The notes beneath the pieces were generated by a model. That model worked only from the letters and a program-made list of their open reading frames with translations, was not told the DNA's origin and did not search any database. A DNA stretch of 64,000 nucleotides from Caballeronia sp. dw_19 (GTDB taxonomy: Bacteria; Pseudomonadota; Gammaproteobacteria; Burkholderiales; Burkholderiaceae), in NCBI RefSeq assembly GCF_018449515.1, contig NZ_JAAVUQ010000003.1, positions 367,174 through 431,173 on the forward strand, read 5' to 3'. Below are positions 46,326 through 53,521 of this stretch, piece by piece (position 1 is the stretch's first letter; each line of letters starts with the position of its first letter). The position numbers and the translations under genes are program-made.

Positions 46326-47207
46326 TTGAACACAGCAGCAAGAGACCAAAGACTGAAGTCCTTCTGGTCGTGGATCCAGGACCCGATTGTGCAGTGGGCG
46401 CAGGACCACGGGCTGATGTTTTCAGCGGCGATCGCGTTTTTTGCGGCGTTCTCGCTGGCGCCGACGCTGGTAATCATCATTGCGGTGGCGAGCATCTTCT
46501 TCGGTGCGGATGCGGTCCAGGGGCGTCTGTTCGGCGAAATCGCCGGGATAGTGGGCGCCGACGCCGCGCACGGCCTGGAATCGATCGTCGCCAACGCGTG
46601 GCATGCGGACATCGCGACGCGCACCGCGATCTTGTCAGGCGTGGGCGTGCTGGTCGGAGCCTCGGCAACCTTTTCGTCGCTCCACACGGCGCTCAACGTG
46701 ATCTGGCCTGCGCCCATCACGGGCACCCGGGCCAGCATCATTGCTCTTTTGCGGGTCCGCGCGATTTCTTTCGCGTTCGTCCTGGGCGCGGCCTTGCTGA
46801 TTGTTGCGTTGCTCGTCCTCGATGCCCTCGTGGTCCTGGTCGGTCAATGGGTGTTGGGCACGAGCGGGCCGGCCTTCCTGATCGCGGCGGTAGCGCAGCG
46901 CGCCATTTCCCTGCTGATGATGGTGCTGGCATTCGCGGTGCTGCTCAAATTCCTGCCCAGCGCGCGCATGCAATGGCGCGATGCCGCGCTCGGTGCGTTG
47001 ACCGCCGCGGTGTTGTTCGAGTGCGGCAAACGGCTCTTTGCGTTCTATCTGCAGCACGCGGGCATGGCGAATACATTCGGCGCGGCGGGGTCGCTCGCGA
47101 TCATCCTGATGTGGCTGTACTACTCGGCAGCGGTATTCCTGTTGGGCGCGGAGGTATCGGCGATGATCGCGCGCAGGCGCACGCAGCAAGCCTCCGGCTG
47201 GCGATAA
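46326..47207 (+). CDS. YihY/BrkB-family inner-membrane protein
   Basis: 293 aa. Six predicted membrane helices with the family signatures GLMFSAAIAFFAAFSLAPTL near the N-terminus and GSLAIILMWLYYSAAVFLLGAEVSAMIARR near the C-terminus. The role of the family is poorly known; it was once thought to be RNase BN and is linked to virulence or transport. TTG at 46326 is chosen, nine bases after CGGGAG; an in-frame TTG at 46308 is an alternative. A short AT-rich patch lies upstream (46200-46300). Confidence 0.85.
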   Translation: MNTAARDQRLKSFWSWIQDPIVQWAQDHGLMFSAAIAFFAAFSLAPTLVIIIAVASIFFGADAVQGRLFGEIAGIVGADAAHGLESIVANAWHADIATRTAILSGVGVLVGASATFSSLHTALNVIWPAPITGTRASIIALLRVRAISFAFVLGAALLIVALLVLDALVVLVGQWVLGTSGPAFLIAAVAQRAISLLMMVLAFAVLLKFLPSARMQWRDAALGALTAAVLFECGKRLFAFYLQHAGMANTFGAAGSLAIILMWLYYSAAVFLLGAEVSAMIARRRTQQASGWR

Positions 47208-47243
47208 AAAACGCCCCTGGACATAGTCGAGGAGCGTTTTTTT
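47206..47243. terminator. Bidirectional terminator brkB / rpoN
   Basis: AAAAAACGC-CCT pairs with AGG-GCGTTTTTT with one mismatch; T tracts on both strands serve the two convergent genes. Confidence 0.85.
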
Positions 47244-47280
47244 CAGCCAGCTTTCCAGCCTTCAGGCCGGATCGTCTACT

Positions 47281-48765
47281 TCAACCGCGACGCAACTCCG
47301 CCGGCGGCACCTTCATCAAATGGCGATACTTCGCCACCGTCCGGCGCGCCACGATCACCCCCTGGTCTGCAAGCATTTTGGCGAGGCTCACATCGGACAG
47401 CGGGTCGCTGCTGCTTTCCTTCGCGATCATTTCCTTCAGCAGGGCGCGCACGGCAGCGGCCGAGCAGGTACCGCCGCTTTCCGTGCTGAGTTCGCGCGGG
47501 AAGAAGTGCTTGAACTCGAAGATGCCCCGCGGCGTAGACATGTACTTGTTGCCCGTCGCGCGGGAAATGGTCGACTCGTGGAGTTCGAGTTCATCGGCGA
47601 CATCGCGCAATACCAGCGGTTTCAACGCGATTTCGCCGTAGTCGAAGAACGCCTTCTGATGCGACACAATGCATTCCGCCACGCGCTGGATCGTCGTGAA
47701 GCGTTGCTGGGCATTGCGGATCAGCCAGCGCGCTTCCTGCAATTGTTGGGCAAGCGGCGAGCGGCTTGCCCCCGCCGACTGCGCGAACAGCTCGGCATAC
47801 ATGCGATGAATACGCGCACGGGGCAGCACGGCGGGGTTGATCGTCACCACCCAGTTCTTCTTTACCTGCCGCACGATCACGTCGGGCACCACATAGTTGT
47901 CTTCAGCCGCACCATAGTTCGCGCCCGGTTTGGGGTCGAGCTTGCGTACCAGAGCACAGGCAACGCGCAGTTCTTCCGCGCTGCAGCCAATCTTCTTCTG
48001 CAATTCGGCCTGCTCGCGTCGCGCGAGCCGTTCGAGATAATGGGTGACAATCTCGAGTGCGACTTTGCGTCCCGGCGTTTCCGGGTCCAGCGCGTCGAGT
48101 TGCAGCGACAAACATTCGGACAAGTTACGCGCGCCCACACCAGGCTTGTCGAGCGATTGCACGAGCTTCAACGCGATGTTCAACTCATCCTCGGACAACG
48201 CCGGCTCTATATCCACGAGCTCCGACAGTTCCTGCAGATCCTGACGCAGATATCCGTCATCATCGAGTGCTTCGATGATGAGCTGCGCCACCGCCCGGTC
48301 GCGATCGTTGATCGGATAGAGCCGCAGTGTGTCGTGCAACGTTTCATGCAGCGAGGGTTCAATGCGAACCCAGTCGGCCGGGTCGGAGCCTTCGCCGTCG
48401 CCGTTATTACGCGTCGATGTTCGGCCGAACGGATCGGATGAGAACTCGTTCATGGAGTCCTCATGCGACTGGGAGTCGTTGCTCTCCGATGTGTCGGCGC
48501 TACTTTCGGCACTCATGGGGGCATCGACAGGCGCGTTCTGGTCGGTGGGCGCAGGCGTGTCGGCCATGGAGTTGCCATTGTCGGTCGACAGTGCGTTGTC
48601 TTCTGCTTGCGTCTCGTCGTACTCAAGGAACGGGTTCGTATCAAGCGCGTTGCGCAATTCCTGCTGAAACTCGAGCGATGAAAGTTGCAGCAGACGAACC
48701 GATTGCTGAAGGCGCGGCGTGAGCGCAAGACTTTGCTTGGTGCGTAGTTCGAGGGAAGGCGGCAT
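47281..48765 (-). CDS. rpoN: RNA polymerase sigma-54 factor
   Basis: 494 aa. Region I (residues 1-50) is Gln/Leu-rich (LALTPRLQQSVRLLQLSSLEFQQELRNAL). A long acidic region II (about 55-125) is rich in Asp, Ser and Asn. The core-binding region and the C-terminal DNA-binding part end in a perfect RpoN box, ARRTVAKYR. It directs polymerase to -24/-12 promoters and needs AAA+ activators. It is not next to lptB, hpf or ptsN as the usual rpoN1 is, so it is probably the second rpoN of Burkholderia. Start at 48765; an in-frame ATG at 48813 would add 16 residues. Confidence 0.95.
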   Translation of the reverse strand: MPPSLELRTKQSLALTPRLQQSVRLLQLSSLEFQQELRNALDTNPFLEYDETQAEDNALSTDNGNSMADTPAPTDQNAPVDAPMSAESSADTSESNDSQSHEDSMNEFSSDPFGRTSTRNNGDGEGSDPADWVRIEPSLHETLHDTLRLYPINDRDRAVAQLIIEALDDDGYLRQDLQELSELVDIEPALSEDELNIALKLVQSLDKPGVGARNLSECLSLQLDALDPETPGRKVALEIVTHYLERLARREQAELQKKIGCSAEELRVACALVRKLDPKPGANYGAAEDNYVVPDVIVRQVKKNWVVTINPAVLPRARIHRMYAELFAQSAGASRSPLAQQLQEARWLIRNAQQRFTTIQRVAECIVSHQKAFFDYGEIALKPLVLRDVADELELHESTISRATGNKYMSTPRGIFEFKHFFPRELSTESGGTCSAAAVRALLKEMIAKESSSDPLSDVSLAKMLADQGVIVARRTVAKYRHLMKVPPAELRRG

Positions 48766-49250
48766 TGCGTGTTGTTCCTCAATGTTAGGACTTTCGTGGG
48801 TCCTTAAGAGCAACAGTCATGCCATGCGCGCCGCAGAGCGCGTGAGCGCTAGGTTTCAATACGATTTTCATTCGCTGGCGCCATGCCGGGGCGTTCGATC
48901 GGCCGGCAAATGCGCGCATTTTTTACACGCGCACGGGCAAAAGCACTGCGGATAGGAAGCAGCGCCTCAGGTCTTACGTCGCGGGTAAACATCGCATGGA
49001 CAAAACAGCGGGTGCGCGTTGCAGCGTACGGTCTCGACGCGGCCTTCAACGTTTCATTTGCCGGTTATCGCGGCCGGCGCGGCACGGTCTTTGCGTCTGA
49101 CCTTTTACTATCCGTGGGGTCTTGGCGCTGCGGGTATGAAAACGAGCAGGGCTTTGCAGCAAAGATGCTGCGGCCGTACGAGGCGGCCTACGCTCAAATA
49201 AGACAGCGGCAACGCCGCAGTTTTTTAAACCAACTAGAAGGAGAATCACG
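48766..49250. other. Divergent region rpoN / BON gene
   Basis: 485 bp. One open frame (48883-49254) overlaps the BON gene start but has no ribosome site or recognisable domain. No clear promoter motif was seen. Confidence 0.5.
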
Positions 49251-49583
49251 ATGAAATCGACCCAAATCCTGAAGGCAGCCGGCAGTATCGCGTGTGTCGT
49301 GTTTGCGCTTAACGTCAGTGCACAAACCGCGACGACATCGACAGGCGCCTCCACGTCGATTGGTACCAAGGTCGATGACACGGCAGTCACGACCAAGGTC
49401 AAGGCGGAATTGCTGGGCGCAAAGAATGTCAAGTCCACGCATATTCATGTGAAGACGCGTGCTGGCGTTGTGTCGCTGACGGGTACGGTGCCGTCGGCCG
49501 AAGACAAGAGCGGTGCGGAAGACGTGGTGTCGAAGGTGGACGGCGTGTCATCGGTGCGCAACCACCTGAAGATTGTAGAGTAA
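49251..49583 (+). CDS. Periplasmic BON-domain protein (OsmY-like)
   Basis: 110 aa. Signal peptide ending NVSAQ, a Thr/Ser-rich spacer, and one BON domain (residues about 43-110) with TTKVKAELLGAKNVKSTHIHVKTRAGVVSLTGTVPS. BON domains bind membranes or phospholipids and OsmY is induced by osmotic stress. AAGGAG precedes the ATG. Closed by a terminator, so monocistronic. Confidence 0.92.
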   Translation: MKSTQILKAAGSIACVVFALNVSAQTATTSTGASTSIGTKVDDTAVTTKVKAELLGAKNVKSTHIHVKTRAGVVSLTGTVPSAEDKSGAEDVVSKVDGVSSVRNHLKIVE

Positions 49584-49594
49584 AGGGCCGGTGA

Positions 49595-49624
49595 AAAACG
49601 GACAGCGTGCTCGCTGTCCGTTTT
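49595..49624 (+). terminator. Intrinsic terminator after the BON gene
   Basis: AAAACGGACAGCG, loop TGCT, CGCTGTCCGTTTT. Confidence 0.95.
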
Positions 49625-49780
49625 GTTTGTATGTTGGTATCTGGTTGGAAGGGACGCAGTTTTACAGAATAATTAATAAGAAGTCCGAATATATTTAATC
49701 TTGATGTAGTCAGCCGCTCGTAACGGACCTGAGGCTTCGCTTGATCCCTATGAACCGGTTCCCGGGGAAGGGAAATTTTC

Positions 49781-49915
49781 ATGAATCAAACGAAAAAGAT
49801 TGCCTTGCCGGGTGTACCGGCTTTTGCACTCTCAAGCGGCAGGGGTGCCTCGGTTGCTGCGGTTGCGGCTGCGGCAGCAGCCGGCGGGTTTTTCTGGCGT
49901 CCATCGTCGCTTTGA
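49781..49915 (+). CDS. Possible 44-aa small protein
   Basis: 44 codons from ATG 49781 with a strong GGGGAAGGGA site upstream. Lys-containing N-terminus (MNQTKKIALP), then an Ala/Gly-rich stretch (ASVAAVAAAAAAGG) ending FFWRPSSL. It could be a one-helix membrane peptide. No homologue recalled; accepted only on the ribosome site and composition. Confidence 0.35.
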   Translation: MNQTKKIALPGVPAFALSSGRGASVAAVAAAAAAGGFFWRPSSL

Positions 49916-50030
49916 TGAGCATAAAAATAAATATGGATAACGAATTGTTATGCGAATTCATAAATGAGAATGCAAAAAAATCCGGCGCACCTTTCAGCGC
50001 GCCGGCGTGATTTCAGCCCACGACCCGTGG

Positions 50031-50483
50031 TTACGGCTTGGCAGCAGCGTATTGGTCGCGCAGATCGCGAATGCGGTCGTGATTTTCGATTACACCCTGG
50101 TATTGGCGCTCGACCACCGCCCGCACGTCCGCCGGCAGTTCCTTGTCCAACGCGTCACGATAATTTTTCTTCGCAACATCCTCCCCGCGCTCGCATTCTT
50201 CGAGGATCGCGTGATCGCTACGATGGGTCACGGCCGACTTGATGTCCACCCAGCCGCGATGTAGCGCTCCACCGACCGTCCCGCCGGTTTGCGGTTTTCC
50301 ACCCAGTCGCTGGACCACATCCTGCAACTCCTGCGCACCGCGTGCACAGTCCTCGGCGCGGCCGGTAAACAGTTGCTTCAGGGTTGCGTCCTTGGTGTCT
50401 TCAGCGGCCTTCCGGAAGCCCTTCTCGCCGTCCTTCGACGTTTCAACCAGATCGTTCAGTACCGATACGATGTTAGTGCTCAT
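50031..50483 (-). CDS. PA2169/DUF2383-type four-helix-bundle stress protein
   Basis: 150 aa. Ferritin-like helical protein: VLNDLVETSKDGEKGFRKAAEDTKD, then an E-C-x-R-G-E-D motif (ILEECERGEDVAKKNYRDAL) and a C-terminal helix ending HDRIRDLRDQY. The Glu/Cys/His residues may bind metal. The family is linked to general stress. ATG 50483 has GGAGG upstream. A strong sigma-54 promoter lies upstream, facing away from another sigma-54 promoter that drives the divergent gene. Confidence 0.92.
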   Translation of the reverse strand: MSTNIVSVLNDLVETSKDGEKGFRKAAEDTKDATLKQLFTGRAEDCARGAQELQDVVQRLGGKPQTGGTVGGALHRGWVDIKSAVTHRSDHAILEECERGEDVAKKNYRDALDKELPADVRAVVERQYQGVIENHDRIRDLRDQYAAAKP

Positions 50484-50555
50484 ATGAACCTCCTTTGAGT
50501 AATCGAAGATGGCCCGCGGTCCCCTGATTCACCGGATCGCGGTCCAAGGGAGAGA

Positions 50556-50571
50556 CGCAACGGCTGTGCCC
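50556..50571 (-). promoter_or_regulatory. Sigma-54 promoter of the DUF2383 gene
   Basis: Minus strand GGGCACA-GCCG-TTGCG with exact GG-N10-GC spacing; GGCAC and TTGC are intact. Transcript start expected about 60 bp before the start codon. Confidence 0.65.
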
Positions 50572-50673
50572 GATGCTCGCGCGTTCCATGCCAAAGGGCG
50601 AATGGTTTTGGGGTTAGCGGTCTGTCATCAATTCAGTAATCGCTACTAGAAAATAGAGCCAATACTTGGCACG

Positions 50674-50689
50674 TGGCACGGGCTTTGCA
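50674..50689 (+). promoter_or_regulatory. Sigma-54 promoter, perfect consensus
   Basis: TGGCACG-GGCT-TTGCA equals the sigma-54 consensus TGGCACG-N4-TTGCA at every fixed base. Transcript start expected near 50700, followed by TTGGAGA and ATG 50723. Confidence 0.82.
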
Positions 50690-50722
50690 CAATGACTGCC
50701 AAAACTGAATGTTGGAGAAGCA

Positions 50723-50965
50723 ATGACCGTTAATACCCGCGAGTTTCTTGTGTTCATTGCAATCGTTACATCCGCGATCGTGCTGCAAGTGCGTCAGCAC
50801 GAGATCGATGGGAGTCTCGCGGTCGCGCAATCGACGCATAAAGGCCTCTGCAACCCGGCGGCGTCAGCATTGATGAACGGTCCCCAGCGCGCGAGTTGCG
50901 AATCGACGAACGATATGCGCGGCACAAGTGCGCCATCGAGAGCACGGGTTCAACTGTGGGTGTAA
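50723..50965 (+). CDS. Small membrane-anchored protein under sigma-54 control
   Basis: 80 aa. One N-terminal helix (EFLVFIAIVTSAIVLQV) followed by a polar domain with two Cys (GLCNPAAS, ASCEST). Topology suggests a periplasmic tail held by a single helix, perhaps with a disulfide. No family recognised. It is believable as a gene because of the ribosome site TTGGAGA and the perfect sigma-54 promoter 34 bp upstream. Confidence 0.6.
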   Translation: MTVNTREFLVFIAIVTSAIVLQVRQHEIDGSLAVAQSTHKGLCNPAASALMNGPQRASCESTNDMRGTSAPSRARVQLWV

Positions 50966-51031
50966 TTCGTAGCTTTCCTAAACATGCGAAGCAAATCAGG
51001 TCGCTCGCCAAGCGGCCTGAACCACCCAACC

Positions 51032-51637
51032 TTACGCACGCGGTTCCGCGAATTCCCGAACCGGCTCCGGTGGCTTGACCGGATCGAAGTCGGCCCAGCG
51101 GCCGTTTCGCCATTGACCCGATGCACGCTCGACTTCCATGCCGCCCGCATCGCGAAGAATGGCTGCTGCTTGCGCCTGCAATTCCGGGCCGACATGCACC
51201 GCGACGACAACGCCGGAATGCCTCGCGTCAAGGGCATTAGCCGAGCCATGATTTTCGGTGCTGGTCGAATCGGCGGCCGGCCGTTTGCCGGACTGCGCAT
51301 GCGCCATTGCGCCGGCTAGCGATCCGACATAGGCGCCTGCCCCGGCGGCGAGCACCGCCGCCAGCCAAGGGGTTTTGAACAACACAAAAACGCCTGCGCC
51401 CACGATCGCGCCGATCACCGCGCCGATCGTGACACCTTTGCCCGCTCCCTTGCCTGCCTCTTTCGCCCCGGCATCTGCGTAGTGATCGCCGCCCGTGGCG
51501 AGCCGTGCGTGCTGTCCGCTCGGCGCCACGTAGAAAAGCGTCACATCCTCTTCGAGAAATCCGCTCGCAAAAAGACGTTGGGCTGCGGATTCGGCTTTGG
51601 GAAAGGTTTGAAACCGTCCTGCAATGATCAGAGACAT
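51032..51637 (-). CDS. Glycine-zipper stress protein (GSP17M-like N-terminus)
   Basis: 201 aa. The N-terminal domain (residues 4-40, GRFQTFPKAESAAQRLFASGFLEEDVTLFYV) looks like the general stress protein 17M fold. The Gly-rich hydrophobic middle (GVTIGAVIGAIVGAGVFVLF ... VGSLAGAMA) would span the membrane as a hairpin, and a second alpha/beta domain (VVVAVHVGPELQAQAAAILRDAGG) lies near the C-terminus. Role unknown. An AGGTCC site before the ATG is moderate. Confidence 0.8.
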   Translation of the reverse strand: MSLIIAGRFQTFPKAESAAQRLFASGFLEEDVTLFYVAPSGQHARLATGGDHYADAGAKEAGKGAGKGVTIGAVIGAIVGAGVFVLFKTPWLAAVLAAGAGAYVGSLAGAMAHAQSGKRPAADSTSTENHGSANALDARHSGVVVAVHVGPELQAQAAAILRDAGGMEVERASGQWRNGRWADFDPVKPPEPVREFAEPRA

Positions 51638-51661
51638 GAGGACCTCCGGGAAGCGTTTATT

Positions 51662-51713
51662 TCAATGAACCGCCTCAATGAACCGTGTGAATGAACCGCA
51701 CCAGTGAACCAAT
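51662..51713. repeat. Four imperfect 13-bp tandem repeats
   Basis: Units TCAATGAACCGCC, TCAATGAACCGTG, TGAATGAACCGCA and CCAGTGAACCAAT, shared core ATGAACC. They lie 25 bp upstream of the minus-strand glycine-zipper gene, so could be promoter-region binding sites or a slipped-strand switch. Confidence 0.75.
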
Positions 51714-51732
51714 GACGGATGGAGCGCGCCGC

Positions 51733-52020
51733 TCATTCCGGCTCCATGCCCGCCACGCGGAACAGTCCGCTACGTAATACGACGCCCTCTCCGCCATTGC
51801 TGTCAAGCGCTTCGGCGCATACCGAGCGGATCCTCGCGCGGCCCCGTTCGAACGCCGCGAGCAGGTCGTCCTCTCGTGCAGACGCAGCGCCGAAATGATC
51901 CTCGAGCGCTTCGGCGGAAATGGAACATATCACCGGTTCGCCGTCGATCAGCGCGACGAAATGAAGGGCGAAATCGTCGCCGTCGTAGGTGGGCGCAGCG
52001 TCGGAAAACTGGATATGCAT
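51733..52020 (-). CDS. DUF1488-family protein
   Basis: 95 aa. MHIQFSDAAPTYDGDDFALHFVALIDGEPVICSISAEALEDHFGA is the typical DUF1488 start; the family is small, cytoplasmic and of unknown function. ATG 52020 is chosen because GAGGA lies seven bases upstream and it matches family starts; the frame stays open further upstream. It lies 65 bp after the DUF4142 gene, probably in one operon. Confidence 0.85.
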   Translation of the reverse strand: MHIQFSDAAPTYDGDDFALHFVALIDGEPVICSISAEALEDHFGAASAREDDLLAAFERGRARIRSVCAEALDSNGGEGVVLRSGLFRVAGMEPE

Positions 52021-52085
52021 GGTCGAGTCCTCATAGGCTGGCCGAGGTTGCGCAACGGTCGAGGCGAGCGCAGCGGAGGCGGCCG

Positions 52086-52787
52086 TCATGATGTCACGCC
52101 CTTGAGTCTGGCGAGTTGCTGTGCCATTGCATAGTGATGCTTGATAATAGGAAGCGCCCTGGCGGCAAGGTTTTTGAGTGGCGTGTTACTGCCGTCCTTG
52201 CTCTCGGTACTAAAGACGGCCACTGCTTTCCGATGCCCGTCCACAGCCACCTGTGCAATGTAAGCCTTGTCGAAGTCCGCGCCATGCAACGACTCCAGGC
52301 TTCCCGTCACCGATGCATCCGCGCTCGGCGCCGCGGTGATGCCTTGCCGCTTCGCAACAATATCGAGGTTGCGCGCGAGCCGCGTGTGATCCGCGATCAT
52401 CCGTTGCGCGAAGCTCTTGACCTGCGCATCGGACGAATTCGTCAACGCCAGCTTGCTGGCCGCGATTTCAGTTGCGCCCGCCGTGCCGGCGTCCTGCACG
52501 AACTGCTGATCGGCCGGCGACAATTGGGCTTGGGAGGAGTGGGAGGCGGCCAAGGGCGCGGACGCCGCATCGGTCGGCGCAGGCGTCGCCGCGCCGTCCG
52601 ACCCCGGGCGTGCCGGCGCTACCGCGTTGCCGTTTTGCGCGCTCGCATTTATCGATGCAAAACTTGCGCTCAGTACGAGTGCTGCGATCGTGCCAGCGCC
52701 CACGCTGCGCCGTGACATTCGTAGCGCCTTCCCAGGATGCAAAGCGTTCAAACCTTGGCGAATATTCGTCGGCATCGATTTCGTCAT
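52086..52787 (-). CDS. DUF4142 periplasmic protein
   Basis: 233 aa. An extended N-terminus then signal segment AGTIAALVLSASFASINASAQ, an Ala/Pro-rich spacer, and the DUF4142 helical domain (residues about 90-230): LSPADQQFVQDAGTAGATEIAASKLAL, SFAQRMIADHTRLARNLDIVAKRQGI, LHGADFDKAYIAQVAVDGHRKAV. The His residues in the ADHT and VDGH motifs hint at metal binding, as in ferritin-like folds. Role unknown; often in stress clusters. Confidence 0.9.
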   Translation of the reverse strand: MTKSMPTNIRQGLNALHPGKALRMSRRSVGAGTIAALVLSASFASINASAQNGNAVAPARPGSDGAATPAPTDAASAPLAASHSSQAQLSPADQQFVQDAGTAGATEIAASKLALTNSSDAQVKSFAQRMIADHTRLARNLDIVAKRQGITAAPSADASVTGSLESLHGADFDKAYIAQVAVDGHRKAVAVFSTESKDGSNTPLKNLAARALPIIKHHYAMAQQLARLKGVTS

Positions 52788-52848
52788 TCGGTTCTCCGTA
52801 GCGAATCAGAACAATCGGAACAATCGGAAACAACCTGGAATCCCGCAC

Positions 52849-53403
52849 TCAGGCCGCTTTCTTTCGCTCGCTGAGCGCTTCGATAATGACTTTGTTGAAC
52901 GCAGGAAGATCGTCGGGCTTGCGACTCGTGATGAGATTGCGATCGCGATGGACTTCTTCATCGACCCATGTGCCGCCGGCATTGCGGATATCGTCCTGCA
53001 ACGTCGGCCAGCTCGTCAGCGTGCGGCCCGACACAATCCCTGCCGAGATCGGCAGCCAGCCGCCGTGGCAGATCACGGCGATGGGTTTGCCGTCCTTATC
53101 GAATTGCTTCACGATGTGTTGCGCCTTCGCATCGACGCGGATCGCATCTCCGTTGACCACGCCGCCCGGCAACACGACTGCGTCGTAATCGGAGGCACGC
53201 GTCTGGTCGAAGGTGGCGTCGACCTTGACCTTGTCGCCCTTGTCGGTGTGCACGAAACCCTGGATCTGTCCCGGCTTTTGCGAGATCACATCGACTTGTG
53301 CACCGGCTGCCTTCAGCGCCTTTTGCGGTTCGACCAGTTCGGCTTGCTCGAAGCCATCGACAGCGAGAATTGCGACCCTGTAGCCATTGAGGGAATCAGC
53401 CAT
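52849..53403 (-). CDS. DJ-1/PfpI-family protein (YhbO-type glutamine amidotransferase-like)
   Basis: 184 aa. The nucleophile elbow VICHGGWLP carries the catalytic Cys, Glu lies in DGFEQAEL, and DYDAVVLPGGVVNGD is typical. PfpI/YhbO proteins act in stress resistance, some as deglycases. ATG 53403 with GGAG eight bases upstream; an upstream Met (MHKGAYF) is less likely. A good sigma-54 promoter and a long hairpin lie just upstream. Confidence 0.93.
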   Translation of the reverse strand: MADSLNGYRVAILAVDGFEQAELVEPQKALKAAGAQVDVISQKPGQIQGFVHTDKGDKVKVDATFDQTRASDYDAVVLPGGVVNGDAIRVDAKAQHIVKQFDKDGKPIAVICHGGWLPISAGIVSGRTLTSWPTLQDDIRNAGGTWVDEEVHRDRNLITSRKPDDLPAFNKVIIEALSERKKAA

Positions 53404-53423
53404 GAAATACGCTCCTTTATGCA

Positions 53424-53465
53424 TTGAACGAACCGGCTCCGGTAGTCGGAGCCACGCTCGTTCAA
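53424..53465 (-). promoter_or_regulatory. Two-step hairpin at the 5' end of the pfpI transcript
   Basis: Outer stem TTGAACGA / TCGTTCAA and inner stem GGCTCCG / CGGAGCC with loop GTAGT. If transcription starts about 12 bp after the sigma-54 -12 element, this hairpin forms the very 5' end of the mRNA and could protect it. Confidence 0.5.
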
Positions 53466-53468
53466 TTC

Positions 53469-53484
53469 AGCAAAGGGTGTGCCC
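53469..53484 (-). promoter_or_regulatory. Sigma-54 promoter of the pfpI-like gene
   Basis: Minus strand GGGCACA-CCCT-TTGCT with exact GG-N10-GC spacing (GG at 53482-53483, GC at 53470-53471). Confidence 0.65.
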
Positions 53485-53521
53485 AGGTGCCTGTAAGGCA
53501 GGCAAGTAGGGCACGTCGGCT

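Noticed and set aside
48883..49254. 123-codon frame before the BON gene
   Set aside because: No ribosome site, overlaps the BON start, no domain.
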